A DNA stretch of 64,000 nucleotides from JAVBLW01 sp031553215 (GTDB taxonomy: Bacteria > Bacillota_I > Bacilli_A > Acholeplasmatales > Anaeroplasmataceae), in assembly GCA_031553215.1 (NCBI GenBank), contig JAVBLW010000011.1, forward strand, positions 7,626 through 71,625. Direction: 5' to 3'. The position numbers were made by a program, and so were the translations under genes. The first letter of the stretch is position 1. Each line of letters opens with the position of its first letter. Positions 8,736 to 16,966 of this stretch are shown one piece after another. The notes under the pieces were generated by a model. That model was not told the origin of the DNA, ran no database searches, and saw only the letters and a list, made by a program, of their open reading frames with translations.

Positions 8736-9207
8736 AGAAATCCTTATTGATGAAAATAGAACATTGAAATTAAAAAATGTCATTTCACTTACTATTAATG
8801 TAACAAATTTAAAAAATAAAGAACAATTCAACAACAAAGTAATACAATTTGATAATTATTTAAAGAATAATAATCTAACACAAATAGGACCATTAATTAC
8901 TGAAACTGTTATTATCGGAGGAGATGAACCAAAAATTTTAATGAAATTAATAAGACAAATAAAAGAAACTCATAAGCCAACTATACCATATGAATTTGTA
9001 AATGAATTAAAGACTGATATATGTTTGTATTCACGATTTGAAGGACAAGAGGCAAATGCAAGTATTGCCCAGTCAAAAATGCAAGTATATGCATATGAAA
9101 AATCTTTGATACTAGATACGACTTCATATCAAGTTCATTTAGAAAGAGATTCTGATAATAATGTTGTTTTAGATACTTTTATTGGTATATTAGGAAGGAC
9201 AAGTTAG
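8728..9207 (+). CDS. Unknown protein of the exporter operon, possibly GyrI-like fold
   Basis: 159 residues, soluble, with alternating beta strands and helices. The layout is loosely like the GyrI/effector-binding fold: a strand-rich start, a G-P-L-I-T-E-T-V stretch near residue 53, and a C-terminal TTSYQVHLER strand. I cannot assign a family with confidence; DUF5085-like proteins are one possibility. It overlaps the exporter by 8 bases and sits 1 base before the HlyD-like gene, so it is translationally coupled to both. It could be a chaperone, maturation or self-protection factor for the exported protein. Confidence 0.55.
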   Translation: MNKEILIDENRTLKLKNVISLTINVTNLKNKEQFNNKVIQFDNYLKNNNLTQIGPLITETVIIGGDEPKILMKLIRQIKETHKPTIPYEFVNELKTDICLYSRFEGQEANASIAQSKMQVYAYEKSLILDTTSYQVHLERDSDNNVVLDTFIGILGRTS

Positions 9208-9208
9208 T

Positions 9209-10282
9209 ATGAAAACTTATTCTTTAGATGAACTCAAAGGATCAAGGCTAATGTATGATAAAAATCCACCTAAGTTCTTAACATATTTAGTTTTTATTAC
9301 ATTAATATTGATTGTTGGTCTTATAACACTAGCTTCATTTACAAGTAAAACGGAAGTAGTTAAAACCCAAGGAATTTTATTATCAACAAACAAAACCCCA
9401 ATTCAAAGTCAAACTTCAGGAAAGATTACAAACGTATATAAAAAAAATGGTGATTATGTTGTAACTGGAGATGTCTTATTTGAACTTGATTCCAGTCAAA
9501 CCACTATTCAAATAATTGCATTAGAATCAAAATTGACTTCAGTAAAATCATTTGTAAATGAATTTGAGGAACTTATGTCTGCGATAAAAGATATAGACTT
9601 GAAGAATTTAAATAATATAAATCCATTTAAGGATAGTTTAAACTATTACAATTATCAAGTTGTGCTTGAATCAATTAATAATATAAATAATTCAATATAT
9701 TCAGAAGAAGAATGTATTAGCCAAAGAACTTCGATTATAAATCAATACTTAATAGAGTTTTATCAATCTTATAATCAATATAAATATGAGATGGAAGGGA
9801 TATATTCAGAAATCGATGCATATAAAAGACTTCTTGAATCTTATAAAATTTGTGCTTCATGTGATGGTTATATTAACTATACGTTAGATATAAAAACTGG
9901 AGTAATAGTCGATAATAGTAGCATTGGTAGTATTAGTGATAAATTAACTATAGAAAATTCCATTTTTGAATGCTATGTAGCTGCACAAAATAGAAACTTT
10001 ATACATGAAGGACTTTCAGCAGAAGTAATAGTACAAGGGTTATCACAGTCTAAATATGGTACAATAAACGGAAAAATTTTAGAAATTGGCAGTGATATTA
10101 TTACAGATAAAGATAATAATGCATACTACAAGGTATTAATACAACCGGATAGTATTTTGCTTAATAAGAATGATAATAAAATTGAACTTATGAATGGCCA
10201 AATTGGAGAAATACGTATTAAATATGAAGATTTAACGTGGCTTAAATGGGCATTTAAAAAAATCGGCATTACGGATAGGTAA
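9209..10282 (+). CDS. HlyD-family secretion adaptor
   Basis: 357 residues. One transmembrane helix (about 26-47) is followed by a biotinyl-lipoyl-like hairpin (GKITNVYKKNGDYVVTGDVL), a helical section (about 95-215) and the second half of the lipoyl and beta-barrel domains. This is the membrane-fusion-type accessory protein that works with C39 ABC exporters in Gram-positive bacteria. It starts one base after the preceding stop. Its closeness to the C39 exporter and a GG-leader substrate makes the assignment strong. Confidence 0.85.
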   Translation: MKTYSLDELKGSRLMYDKNPPKFLTYLVFITLILIVGLITLASFTSKTEVVKTQGILLSTNKTPIQSQTSGKITNVYKKNGDYVVTGDVLFELDSSQTTIQIIALESKLTSVKSFVNEFEELMSAIKDIDLKNLNNINPFKDSLNYYNYQVVLESINNINNSIYSEEECISQRTSIINQYLIEFYQSYNQYKYEMEGIYSEIDAYKRLLESYKICASCDGYINYTLDIKTGVIVDNSSIGSISDKLTIENSIFECYVAAQNRNFIHEGLSAEVIVQGLSQSKYGTINGKILEIGSDIITDKDNNAYYKVLIQPDSILLNKNDNKIELMNGQIGEIRIKYEDLTWLKWAFKKIGITDR

Positions 10283-10335
10283 TATCAGTGTAAACTGTTA
10301 TTATAAATAATATCATTAAAGGGAGGAAATATATT

Positions 10336-10833
10336 ATGAATGATATTTTAAGTTTTAACCAAGGATTATTTGGTACTATATTTAGAGAAAGGAGAGCATC
10401 AAGACGTGTAAGAAAAGAAATGGTACAATCGCTAGTTATTCCAGATTGTGCTGTTGAAATGACATATGATGATATGCAACAAACAGATGGTGGAAAGACA
10501 GTTGGAATTAATTTGTCAATAACTTTATCTGCTGGCTTTGCCTTGTCATTAGTAACTAGTACTGCAGCTAAGGCAGCATTAACGGTTTATTTAACTGCAA
10601 ATTTAACAGCGGCAGGAGCAGCCGTTGGAGGACCAGCAGCTTTAGTTACAGGTGGATTGTCTGCATTTATCGCAGTAGCAGGTGTTGGTTTTATCGTAAG
10701 CAAATTAACAAATTTAATTGCATCATCTCTAATTGATGGACCAAGTCAAACGTATACTGTTCATTTATTTGATATGTTTATTCCGTTTAGAAAAAAAGAT
10801 ATCACGCTTAGTTTAGGTGGATCAGGTTTATAA
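10336..10833 (+). CDS. Double-glycine-leader substrate, large hydrophobic bacteriocin-like protein
   Basis: 165 residues. The stretch EMTYDDMQQTDGG (residues 41-53) matches the end of C39-processed leaders (hydrophobic and acidic residues, then Met-Gln-x-x-Asp-Gly-Gly). Cleavage after Gly53 would give a 112-residue product. That product is rich in Ala, Gly and Thr and has a long hydrophobic core (about 60-135) like a membrane-inserting toxin. The leader is unusually long and starts with a basic amphipathic part (RERRASRRVRKEM). A strong ribosome site (GGGAGGAAA) suggests high expression. It follows the adaptor by 53 bases and precedes a four-helix protein that may give immunity. The product is much larger than usual class II bacteriocins. 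Confidence 0.65.
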   Translation: MNDILSFNQGLFGTIFRERRASRRVRKEMVQSLVIPDCAVEMTYDDMQQTDGGKTVGINLSITLSAGFALSLVTSTAAKAALTVYLTANLTAAGAAVGGPAALVTGGLSAFIAVAGVGFIVSKLTNLIASSLIDGPSQTYTVHLFDMFIPFRKKDITLSLGGSGL

Positions 10834-10858
10834 TAAATAATAATTATTTGGAGGAAAA

Positions 10859-11239
10859 ATGAAAAAACAAGAATATTTAAAATCTTTGAAACTTGCATTA
10901 TTGTGCTCAAGCATGCTTTCAATCGTTGTATTTATTGCACACATAATATTGGGGTATGATCTTTTATTTGATATTTGTATATTAGTAACTATTGCACTGG
11001 GAGGAATCGCGTACTTATTTGTCAAGAAAACAATTGTATTAAATATATATTTAGCTATATATGGATTACTTAATATTATTGCAGCAGCATTTACATTAAC
11101 AGATTCATCTGGTACAGTAACATGGAAAGAACAATTATCTAATATTTTATATGCAATTGTTCTTGTTACATATGCCGCAATATATTTTATAAGTATTAAA
11201 ATGCGACATAATAAAATGATTAAAAATCAAGAAAAATAA
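10859..11239 (+). CDS. Four-helix membrane protein, candidate immunity protein
   Basis: 126 residues. Four hydrophobic segments lie at about 15-34, 38-55, 60-82 and 92-112, with a basic C-terminal tail. It follows the GG-leader substrate by 25 bases behind GGAGGAAA, and ends at a strong terminator. Small polytopic proteins next to bacteriocin genes often protect the producer; here this is inferred from position only. It could also help the exporter. Confidence 0.6.
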   Translation: MKKQEYLKSLKLALLCSSMLSIVVFIAHIILGYDLLFDICILVTIALGGIAYLFVKKTIVLNIYLAIYGLLNIIAAAFTLTDSSGTVTWKEQLSNILYAIVLVTYAAIYFISIKMRHNKMIKNQEK

Positions 11240-11252
11240 ATAATTTAAATTT

Positions 11253-11296
11253 AAAGGTTAACTACTGATAAAAAATTTCAGTAATTAACCTTTTTT
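11253..11296 (+). terminator. Terminator of the exporter operon
   Basis: AAAGGTTAA near 11253 pairs with TTAACCTTT near 11285, and inner ACTGA pairs with TCAGT. A run of six T follows. The convergent XRE gene ends just beyond it, so it may serve both. Confidence 0.8.
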
Positions 11297-11299
11297 ATT

Positions 11300-11770
11300 T
11301 TATATAAATTGATTTAAAAACCTAACTAAATATTCCTTATAAGAATTTTCATCCACTATATCTCTAGTAGGAACTATTATATTATAACCATTAATAAACT
11401 TGTTTACTTTATCTAAATTATCTTTAAAATAAAAAAAACTAGTATAAACTGATTGTATAACATCAAATTCTACTAGTTTTGTATCAAATATTTCTATTAA
11501 GATTTCTTGAAAATCATTATACGAATTATTCTTTATAATTCCTTTAAACTCACTAACCCCCAATAAATAATCCATCGATACATCTAAATAACTAGCTATA
11601 CTTAATAGCTTAGCTAAAGATGTAAATGCAGGATCATCTAAATCTTCTAATCTTTGTAAGTGTCTTCTAGTAATAATCCCCTCCTTTTCTAATTCAACTT
11701 TTCTAACATGCTTAAATTTTCTTGCTTTTTTAATTCTATCTTTTACTACATAAATATCAAAAATTTCCAT
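11300..11770 (-). CDS. XRE-like helix-turn-helix regulator at left edge of the element
   Basis: 156 residues from the ATG at 11770, chosen because GGGGAGGTGAG lies directly upstream; a TTG 21 bases earlier would sit before that site. Residues 10-75 form an XRE-type DNA-binding domain ending in the typical YLDVSMDYLLGVSE helix. The C-terminal 80 residues are unassigned. The same helix pattern (FDVSSDYFLGLSD) occurs in the second regulator at 23121-23492, so the element has two related regulators facing outward genes. It probably controls the phage-like operon that begins to its right. Confidence 0.65.
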   Translation of the reverse strand: MEIFDIYVVKDRIKKARKFKHVRKVELEKEGIITRRHLQRLEDLDDPAFTSLAKLLSIASYLDVSMDYLLGVSEFKGIIKNNSYNDFQEILIEIFDTKLVEFDVIQSVYTSFFYFKDNLDKVNKFINGYNIIVPTRDIVDENSYKEYLVRFLNQFI

Positions 11771-11887
11771 ATTCTCACCTCCCCTCAACAAAATTATATA
11801 AAGGGAGATAAAAGAAATTTATCAAATTAAAAGGAGAACAAGAGAATAAAGAAAAAAGTAATCAAAAAATAGCAAAATATATAATAA

Positions 11888-11945
11888 TGGGACATAACTG
11901 TCCCATTTTTTCCCTGAGCCACCACTGATTTGGAGGCTTTTTTTT
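11888..11945 (+). terminator. Two hairpins with T-runs in tandem before the phage-like operon
   Basis: TGGGACA-TAAC-TGTCCCA plus six T lies at 11888-11911. Then AGCC-A-CCA, a 6-base loop, TGG-A-GGCT and a run of T lie at 11917-11945. A TATAAT-like box immediately precedes the first hairpin. Together they could insulate the element from outside transcription or act as a regulated leader. Confidence 0.65.
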
Positions 11946-12007
11946 ATATACAATTAAGGCGTACTTGAAACTAACCCACTCAGGTAACAAAGAAAAGAGG
12001 TGAAAAT

Positions 12008-12199
12008 ATAAAAACAATTCCATCTGAATTATTAGGAACATGGGATAACGATATTGCTAAAGGATATGTACTATTTGCTTTAAAGTTATTAGGCTATAAA
12101 GACAAAGATAGAAGAGAAGTTCTAAATGCATTATCAAGATCCTTTGATGAATTAACACTAGAAGAAGCAAAAGCCTTCTATCTAAAATCACCCTACTAA
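12008..12199 (+). CDS. Small protein, apparent ATA start
   Basis: 63 codons from ATA at 12008 to TAA at 12197-12199. The in-frame stop upstream is at 11972, and no ATG, GTG or TTG occurs in this frame anywhere between the two stops. AGAGGTG (11996-12002) lies 5 bases before the ATA, exactly where a ribosome site belongs. The product looks like a real folded helical protein (SELLGTWDNDIAKGYVLFAL, then DELTLEEAKAFYL). I do not know the family. It is the first gene of the phage-like operon and could be an early regulator or replication helper. Confidence 0.6.
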   Translation: MKTIPSELLGTWDNDIAKGYVLFALKLLGYKDKDRREVLNALSRSFDELTLEEAKAFYLKSPY

Positions 12200-12235
12200 T
12201 TCAAATTAAAAAATCTAAACGAAAGGAGGACCAAA

Positions 12236-12718
12236 ATGGAAAGATTAGTTGATATAACACTAAAACAAAACTACAACAAAGCAAGAAATACATCTACATA
12301 TGAAATTGAATTCATAATTCCTAATTTAAATGCTGATACAGAAATGAAACATTCATACACTGACGCACTATTCACAAAGAAAATAGGATTTGATGAATTC
12401 CAAAATATCATATTATTCCATGATTTATTAGAAAAAACAAATATTGAAAATAGAAAAGGAGTAATCATTCAAAACTGTAAATGCGAATATGGAATCCGTA
12501 AAAACATTAGAACTGGATTACCATATAAAGCAATATTCATTCAAATTACTGATGATGTATCTATTGCATTCTTCGCAAGTCGTGTTGCAGAAGCAAACAT
12601 AAATAATGTAAAATTCAAAACTGACTATATCTGGGAAGAAACAGCATTCTCAAATAATGCTGTAAATGCCCTAGAAGCATTTGAACAAGCCCCAAAACAA
12701 GAATCAGAAACAGAATAA
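12236..12718 (+). CDS. Phage-like operon protein, candidate ssDNA-binding protein
   Basis: 160 residues, behind a strong GGAGG. It is a soluble, strand-rich protein with a central NCKCEYGIRKN and YKAIFIQITDD region and an acidic, disordered tail (about residues 145-160, KQESETE). That tail resembles those of ssDNA-binding proteins. I cannot assign a family by motif. Its place, directly before a very small one-helix protein and two large surface-type proteins, is where filamentous phages encode their ssDNA-binding protein, and that is the main reason for the suggestion. Confidence 0.5.
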   Translation: MERLVDITLKQNYNKARNTSTYEIEFIIPNLNADTEMKHSYTDALFTKKIGFDEFQNIILFHDLLEKTNIENRKGVIIQNCKCEYGIRKNIRTGLPYKAIFIQITDDVSIAFFASRVAEANINNVKFKTDYIWEETAFSNNAVNALEAFEQAPKQESETE

Positions 12719-12733
12719 TAGAAAGGAAACCTT

Positions 12734-12916
12734 ATGAAAGATGTCTTTAATCTACTTAAAAAAATACTGTCCGCCTTAGTGGACAGTATAAAACTTTTAT
12801 ATAAGTTTGTAAAAAACATATTCAAGAAATTATGGAAGGTCTTATTATTGATTTTCACTACCATAATTACTCTATTTACAATTAAGAAAATCAAAAAACA
12901 GAAGGGAGAAAAATGA
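12734..12916 (+). CDS. 60-residue one-helix protein, candidate major coat protein
   Basis: The first half is amphipathic and Lys/Leu-rich. A single membrane segment follows (about residues 33-50, LWKVLLLIFTTIITLFTI), then a strongly basic tail (KKIKKQKGEK). Filamentous phage coat proteins are short proteins with one central helix and a basic C-terminus that touches the DNA, and this fits in size and layout. The N-terminal half is basic rather than acidic and has no clear signal peptide, so holin-like or small anchor roles remain possible. It overlaps the next gene by 4 bases (ATGA). Confidence 0.45.
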   Translation: MKDVFNLLKKILSALVDSIKLLYKFVKNIFKKLWKVLLLIFTTIITLFTIKKIKKQKGEK

Positions 12917-14448
12917 AACGAATAAAAGTATTAATATTCCTAATTATTTCAGTAATATCGATATCATTACTTTCAATAACTACCCATGCTGCAACATTCC
13001 GGTCTGATATAGTAACCGAAGTATCAAATTATGTATCACAAGGTAAACTACCAGCATTTCATAATGAAATTTCTAATGATTCAGGATATCAAAACTTTTA
13101 TACAAAAATGGTAAGAACAGAAAGTAATAAAAACGAAGCATTAGCTTACCTCTCAACGCACTCGAGAGGAGAAATACTAAATATCATTTCTAACTATCAA
13201 AATGAGGCAAATGAAATATGGGAAAACATCTTAACCAATTTAGATATTGAAGCACAGTATTTAGACCCAAATAAGATATTAGGAATATATTGGGATTCTA
13301 GAATACAAAGGGATTGGTGTTACTTGGATTTAATATGGACAAGTGAATATATTCCCAGTGAATTCATGACAATCACGGATTTAACCATTAATGGAAAGAA
13401 ATATAAACAATATGACAATCTAACTGATACATACCAAGACGCTAATTGGTTTGATACTGATTATTATCATTTTCCAGATACCAACTTAACAATTCATAAA
13501 ACACCAATATGTGGTTATGAAAAAGATGTACTATTTGGTGTACCTCTAATGCAAAAATACAAGGTAACTTCATTAAATGCTGGAATTGATAAAAAACAAT
13601 ACTTTAATGACCCAGATCCAAAAGGAATATATAATCTTTCAATTACCTCAGAAATTGAATTTGACTTAGGTAGGGTACCAAAAAAAGATGGCGTAAAGCT
13701 ATGTCAATTGGTATCACATGCCTATGAGATAATTAAAGATTGTGAAGTTCAAAGCTACTTTGATATAGCTTTTGGTGGGTATATCCATAAAGTACATTTC
13801 AATACATCTATCGATATTGACCGAATTTACCGTGTTGATGTTGCCTATACCTTATCTAGTGAAAATAAGAGCTGGTATCAATTTTGGTTAGAAACCAAAG
13901 AACGGGAGGTAGTTAAATCTCTAACCACAAAGCGAGTAAGTCAAGGATTATTTGGCTTATTCAAATATCAAGGCTTCAAAGAAGGAAGTTTCCAATCAAA
14001 TCAAAAGAATTCAAAATATTATAAATATGAACTTCATCTTAACTATAACGATGATGCATGGAACTTCTTTAATGGAAAATCATTTCAAGAGGCTGATTAT
14101 AAAATAATCAAAAAATTCAAAATATTTAGAATGAATTTTCTAGCAGATGAAACAGTCTATGATGTAGCTATAAAAATGGACACTGTTGACGGTGATACAT
14201 TAAGCATAGTTGATAGAAATCTAATTCTAGATACTGATTCAACGCTTTGGAACGTTAAAGATAAAGTATATGACTTAGTAGATAGAGCCGAAGAACTATT
14301 CGGAAAAGCTGGTAAAGCAGTACTAATCATTGGTTCAATTATAATATTCATAATCATTTGCTATATATTCTATAAAATAGCGACCCTCGTTATTAGCATT
14401 TTACAGTTAAAGGAGGCGAGAAAGAATGCTAAAATTAAAAAAACCTAA
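12913..14448 (+). CDS. Secreted protein with C-terminal membrane anchor (virion or surface protein)
   Basis: 511 residues. A signal peptide (about 1-27, ending in THAAT) is followed by a long extracytoplasmic region, one hydrophobic helix at about 476-500 (VLIIGSIIIFIIICYIF) and a short basic tail. I recognise no enzyme motif. A signal peptide plus a single C-terminal anchor with a basic tail is the layout of filamentous phage minor coat or adsorption proteins before assembly. It overlaps both neighbours by a few bases, which places it firmly in the operon. Another possibility is an unrelated surface adhesin. Confidence 0.6.
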   Translation: MKRIKVLIFLIISVISISLLSITTHAATFRSDIVTEVSNYVSQGKLPAFHNEISNDSGYQNFYTKMVRTESNKNEALAYLSTHSRGEILNIISNYQNEANEIWENILTNLDIEAQYLDPNKILGIYWDSRIQRDWCYLDLIWTSEYIPSEFMTITDLTINGKKYKQYDNLTDTYQDANWFDTDYYHFPDTNLTIHKTPICGYEKDVLFGVPLMQKYKVTSLNAGIDKKQYFNDPDPKGIYNLSITSEIEFDLGRVPKKDGVKLCQLVSHAYEIIKDCEVQSYFDIAFGGYIHKVHFNTSIDIDRIYRVDVAYTLSSENKSWYQFWLETKEREVVKSLTTKRVSQGLFGLFKYQGFKEGSFQSNQKNSKYYKYELHLNYNDDAWNFFNGKSFQEADYKIIKKFKIFRMNFLADETVYDVAIKMDTVDGDTLSIVDRNLILDTDSTLWNVKDKVYDLVDRAEELFGKAGKAVLIIGSIIIFIIICYIFYKIATLVISILQLKEARKNAKIKKT

Positions 14449-16966
14449 AATATATATCCCGATAATATCATCATTTATTATTGGATTCCTCTGTTTCTTA
14501 GGATTTAATATTCCTAAAACCTACGCTGCAGAAACAGCACAAATTACATTAAAAAATACCATAAATCATGAATTAAAAAATATGGAAGACTTTGAATTCA
14601 ATGGGATTATTTATTACTATCTAGAATCCTTTGATAGAATATATGCCAAAAGTGTATCTAATCCAGAACAAGTAGTTATATATAATAAACTGAGTGGAAA
14701 AACAGTTATGTATGCAGGTAGTTTTGATTTAAATGGAACTGAAACTTTTGGAGATATAATAGTATATGATTCCAACAATTTTGGAAGTAATTTTAAAAAT
14801 AAAACTATAAAAAATTTGTATATGATTGACAATTATGTTAGTACAAACTATCAAACGATGACAATAGAAAATTATCACTATATTCCGTCATATAAGTTAT
14901 ATTCTTCACAAATTAATTATAGCTCTGATAATGTAACTAAATTTAATGCTCTTGCAATTACTAATTGTTACTATTATGAATGGAATAAACTATTCTTTAA
15001 AGAATATGCAGATGAATATAATTCTTCATCAGATAAAGCGCATAACTTTACTATGAAAACAGAAAGTGAAAGTAAATACACAAAAGAATCATTTTATCCA
15101 TTTGAAGGATTTATTCCTACCTTAGAAACTCAAGGAGTAAAATACTTTCATGCAAGTAATTCAAGTTATCTTCCTGACTGTACAACTAACGAAGAAATTC
15201 CTTATGAACCATATGAAGTTGATAGTAGAATTAAATCAATAACTGTACCAAAATTAACTTCAGCAGCAGCTTTTAATAACATAACTTTTAATACCTTTGA
15301 CGCTCGTGGACAAAACGTCTCTACATTATCTGGTGTTAAAGGAGAAACCATAATTGGTTCAAATGCTTCAAGTAATTTTAGTACAACTAATATAAGATTT
15401 AAAAAGTTATATTTTGTCTATGATCCAAATGCTGTAAGCATTACTAGTGTATCAACCTATGGGACAGTATCATTAGAAAAAATATATATTCCAGAAGAGT
15501 TCAAAGAACACTTTAATGCAATCATAGAAAGTGAAGTACTAGGAAGTAAAGTAGAATATTATAATGGTGAAATAAATACAACTTTTGAATTTAGAAATGA
15601 TGAAAGCACTAAAATATACAAAAGTTCTGATAATAGTCTTAATTTAACTAAAACATTAGAAACTATCAAAATTTTAGAAAAATCTGGAGTAAATGTACCA
15701 ACAGATGGCTATATTAATGAATTTTTAGAAAATTATACTGAATTACCAGACATAGATGATAAAGATATAGATAATGAACAAGTATATTCATTAAGAGAAA
15801 TTGGAACTGTATATTGTCCTAGTTTAATGGATCCTAGAAAAATACTGACTGTCATCACTCAAAACCTAGTTCTAAAGCACGGTGAAACTACAAATGATTC
15901 TGCAACCATAAATTTTAATGTTAATGACTTTACTTTCAATCACAACGGACAAATTAAGTACACCTGTATATTTTTAGATAGAACTAAAGAAGAAGGAACA
16001 TTTAATGTTGAATATATCAACATTCAAAACAAAGCAGGATACGTTATAATTGATGATTCCATTTATATGGTAACAAGTGTCGCAGAAACTAAAACACTTG
16101 ATGCATACTTTACAGAATTCAATGAAATAGTTACTAAATTTTCAAATATAACATTATCAGAAGACATTACTTTAACTGCTGGAGTATACACAGTTAATTA
16201 TTCATCTGATACAGTATCGGGTTCAATCTATTTAACGGTAGCTAAAATAAATTTAAATGTAGTCGAGCAAGAATATAATCCATATGATTTAGCCCTACGA
16301 TTTGTATTCACTAAATATGTTGATATAGATAAAGCTATTCTTTTAATGAAACCTTATATGTTATATAAAGATGGAAAACCATGTACAGAAAATTACATAT
16401 TAACCTTTAGTAAAATAAGTGAAGACCATTTAGAATTTATAGGTATGTACCCAAATGGAATGAACTTTAGTTATCAATGTAATTTTAGAATAATTGATTC
16501 TAATGTAGGACAATTCTTTGCGTCATCCTTATCTGGAACATGTAATTTTACCTTAATGGTAGAAGCTAAAACTATTAAAGAAGGTACTACCGCTAAAGAC
16601 TTATATCAAATGATTATGGAAAATGTTTATAGTAATCAAGTTGATCCAGTCTTTAATCTAGCAATAACTTTAACAAAACCAGGAATTTCTTCAATAGAAT
16701 CATCTATCTATAAATCAGGTAATGGACAAACTAATACAGCAACAGCCAGAGTTGTAGTAACTGATAGTGATATTAACCCGGATGGATTTAAAGAAGAATT
16801 TCATACGATTAAAGATGACTTTGGAAACTCTGGAATAATAGATCAAATTAACGATAATCCAACATTAAAATGGACTTCAATTACCATTTCTACAATCTTT
16901 GGATTCATCTTATTATATTTAAGCTTCTTAGGTATTCGCAAATTTATTAGATGGTTAAGAAGATAA
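14426..16966 (+). CDS. Large secreted, membrane-anchored protein, candidate adsorption protein
   Basis: 846 residues behind AGGAGGCGAG. A signal peptide ends near TYAAET (about residue 34). The long ectodomain is rich in Tyr, Asn and Thr with beta-strand character. A C-terminal membrane helix (about 820-838, ISTIFGFILLYLSFLGI) precedes a basic end (RKFIRWLRR). The layout matches a pIII-like adsorption protein, larger than the classical ones. It overlaps the preceding gene by 23 bases and the Zot-like ATPase gene by 16. No LPXTG or repeat domain is seen, which argues against an ordinary wall-anchored adhesin. Confidence 0.55.
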   Translation: MLKLKKPKIYIPIISSFIIGFLCFLGFNIPKTYAAETAQITLKNTINHELKNMEDFEFNGIIYYYLESFDRIYAKSVSNPEQVVIYNKLSGKTVMYAGSFDLNGTETFGDIIVYDSNNFGSNFKNKTIKNLYMIDNYVSTNYQTMTIENYHYIPSYKLYSSQINYSSDNVTKFNALAITNCYYYEWNKLFFKEYADEYNSSSDKAHNFTMKTESESKYTKESFYPFEGFIPTLETQGVKYFHASNSSYLPDCTTNEEIPYEPYEVDSRIKSITVPKLTSAAAFNNITFNTFDARGQNVSTLSGVKGETIIGSNASSNFSTTNIRFKKLYFVYDPNAVSITSVSTYGTVSLEKIYIPEEFKEHFNAIIESEVLGSKVEYYNGEINTTFEFRNDESTKIYKSSDNSLNLTKTLETIKILEKSGVNVPTDGYINEFLENYTELPDIDDKDIDNEQVYSLREIGTVYCPSLMDPRKILTVITQNLVLKHGETTNDSATINFNVNDFTFNHNGQIKYTCIFLDRTKEEGTFNVEYINIQNKAGYVIIDDSIYMVTSVAETKTLDAYFTEFNEIVTKFSNITLSEDITLTAGVYTVNYSSDTVSGSIYLTVAKINLNVVEQEYNPYDLALRFVFTKYVDIDKAILLMKPYMLYKDGKPCTENYILTFSKISEDHLEFIGMYPNGMNFSYQCNFRIIDSNVGQFFASSLSGTCNFTLMVEAKTIKEGTTAKDLYQMIMENVYSNQVDPVFNLAITLTKPGISSIESSIYKSGNGQTNTATARVVVTDSDINPDGFKEEFHTIKDDFGNSGIIDQINDNPTLKWTSITISTIFGFILLYLSFLGIRKFIRWLRR

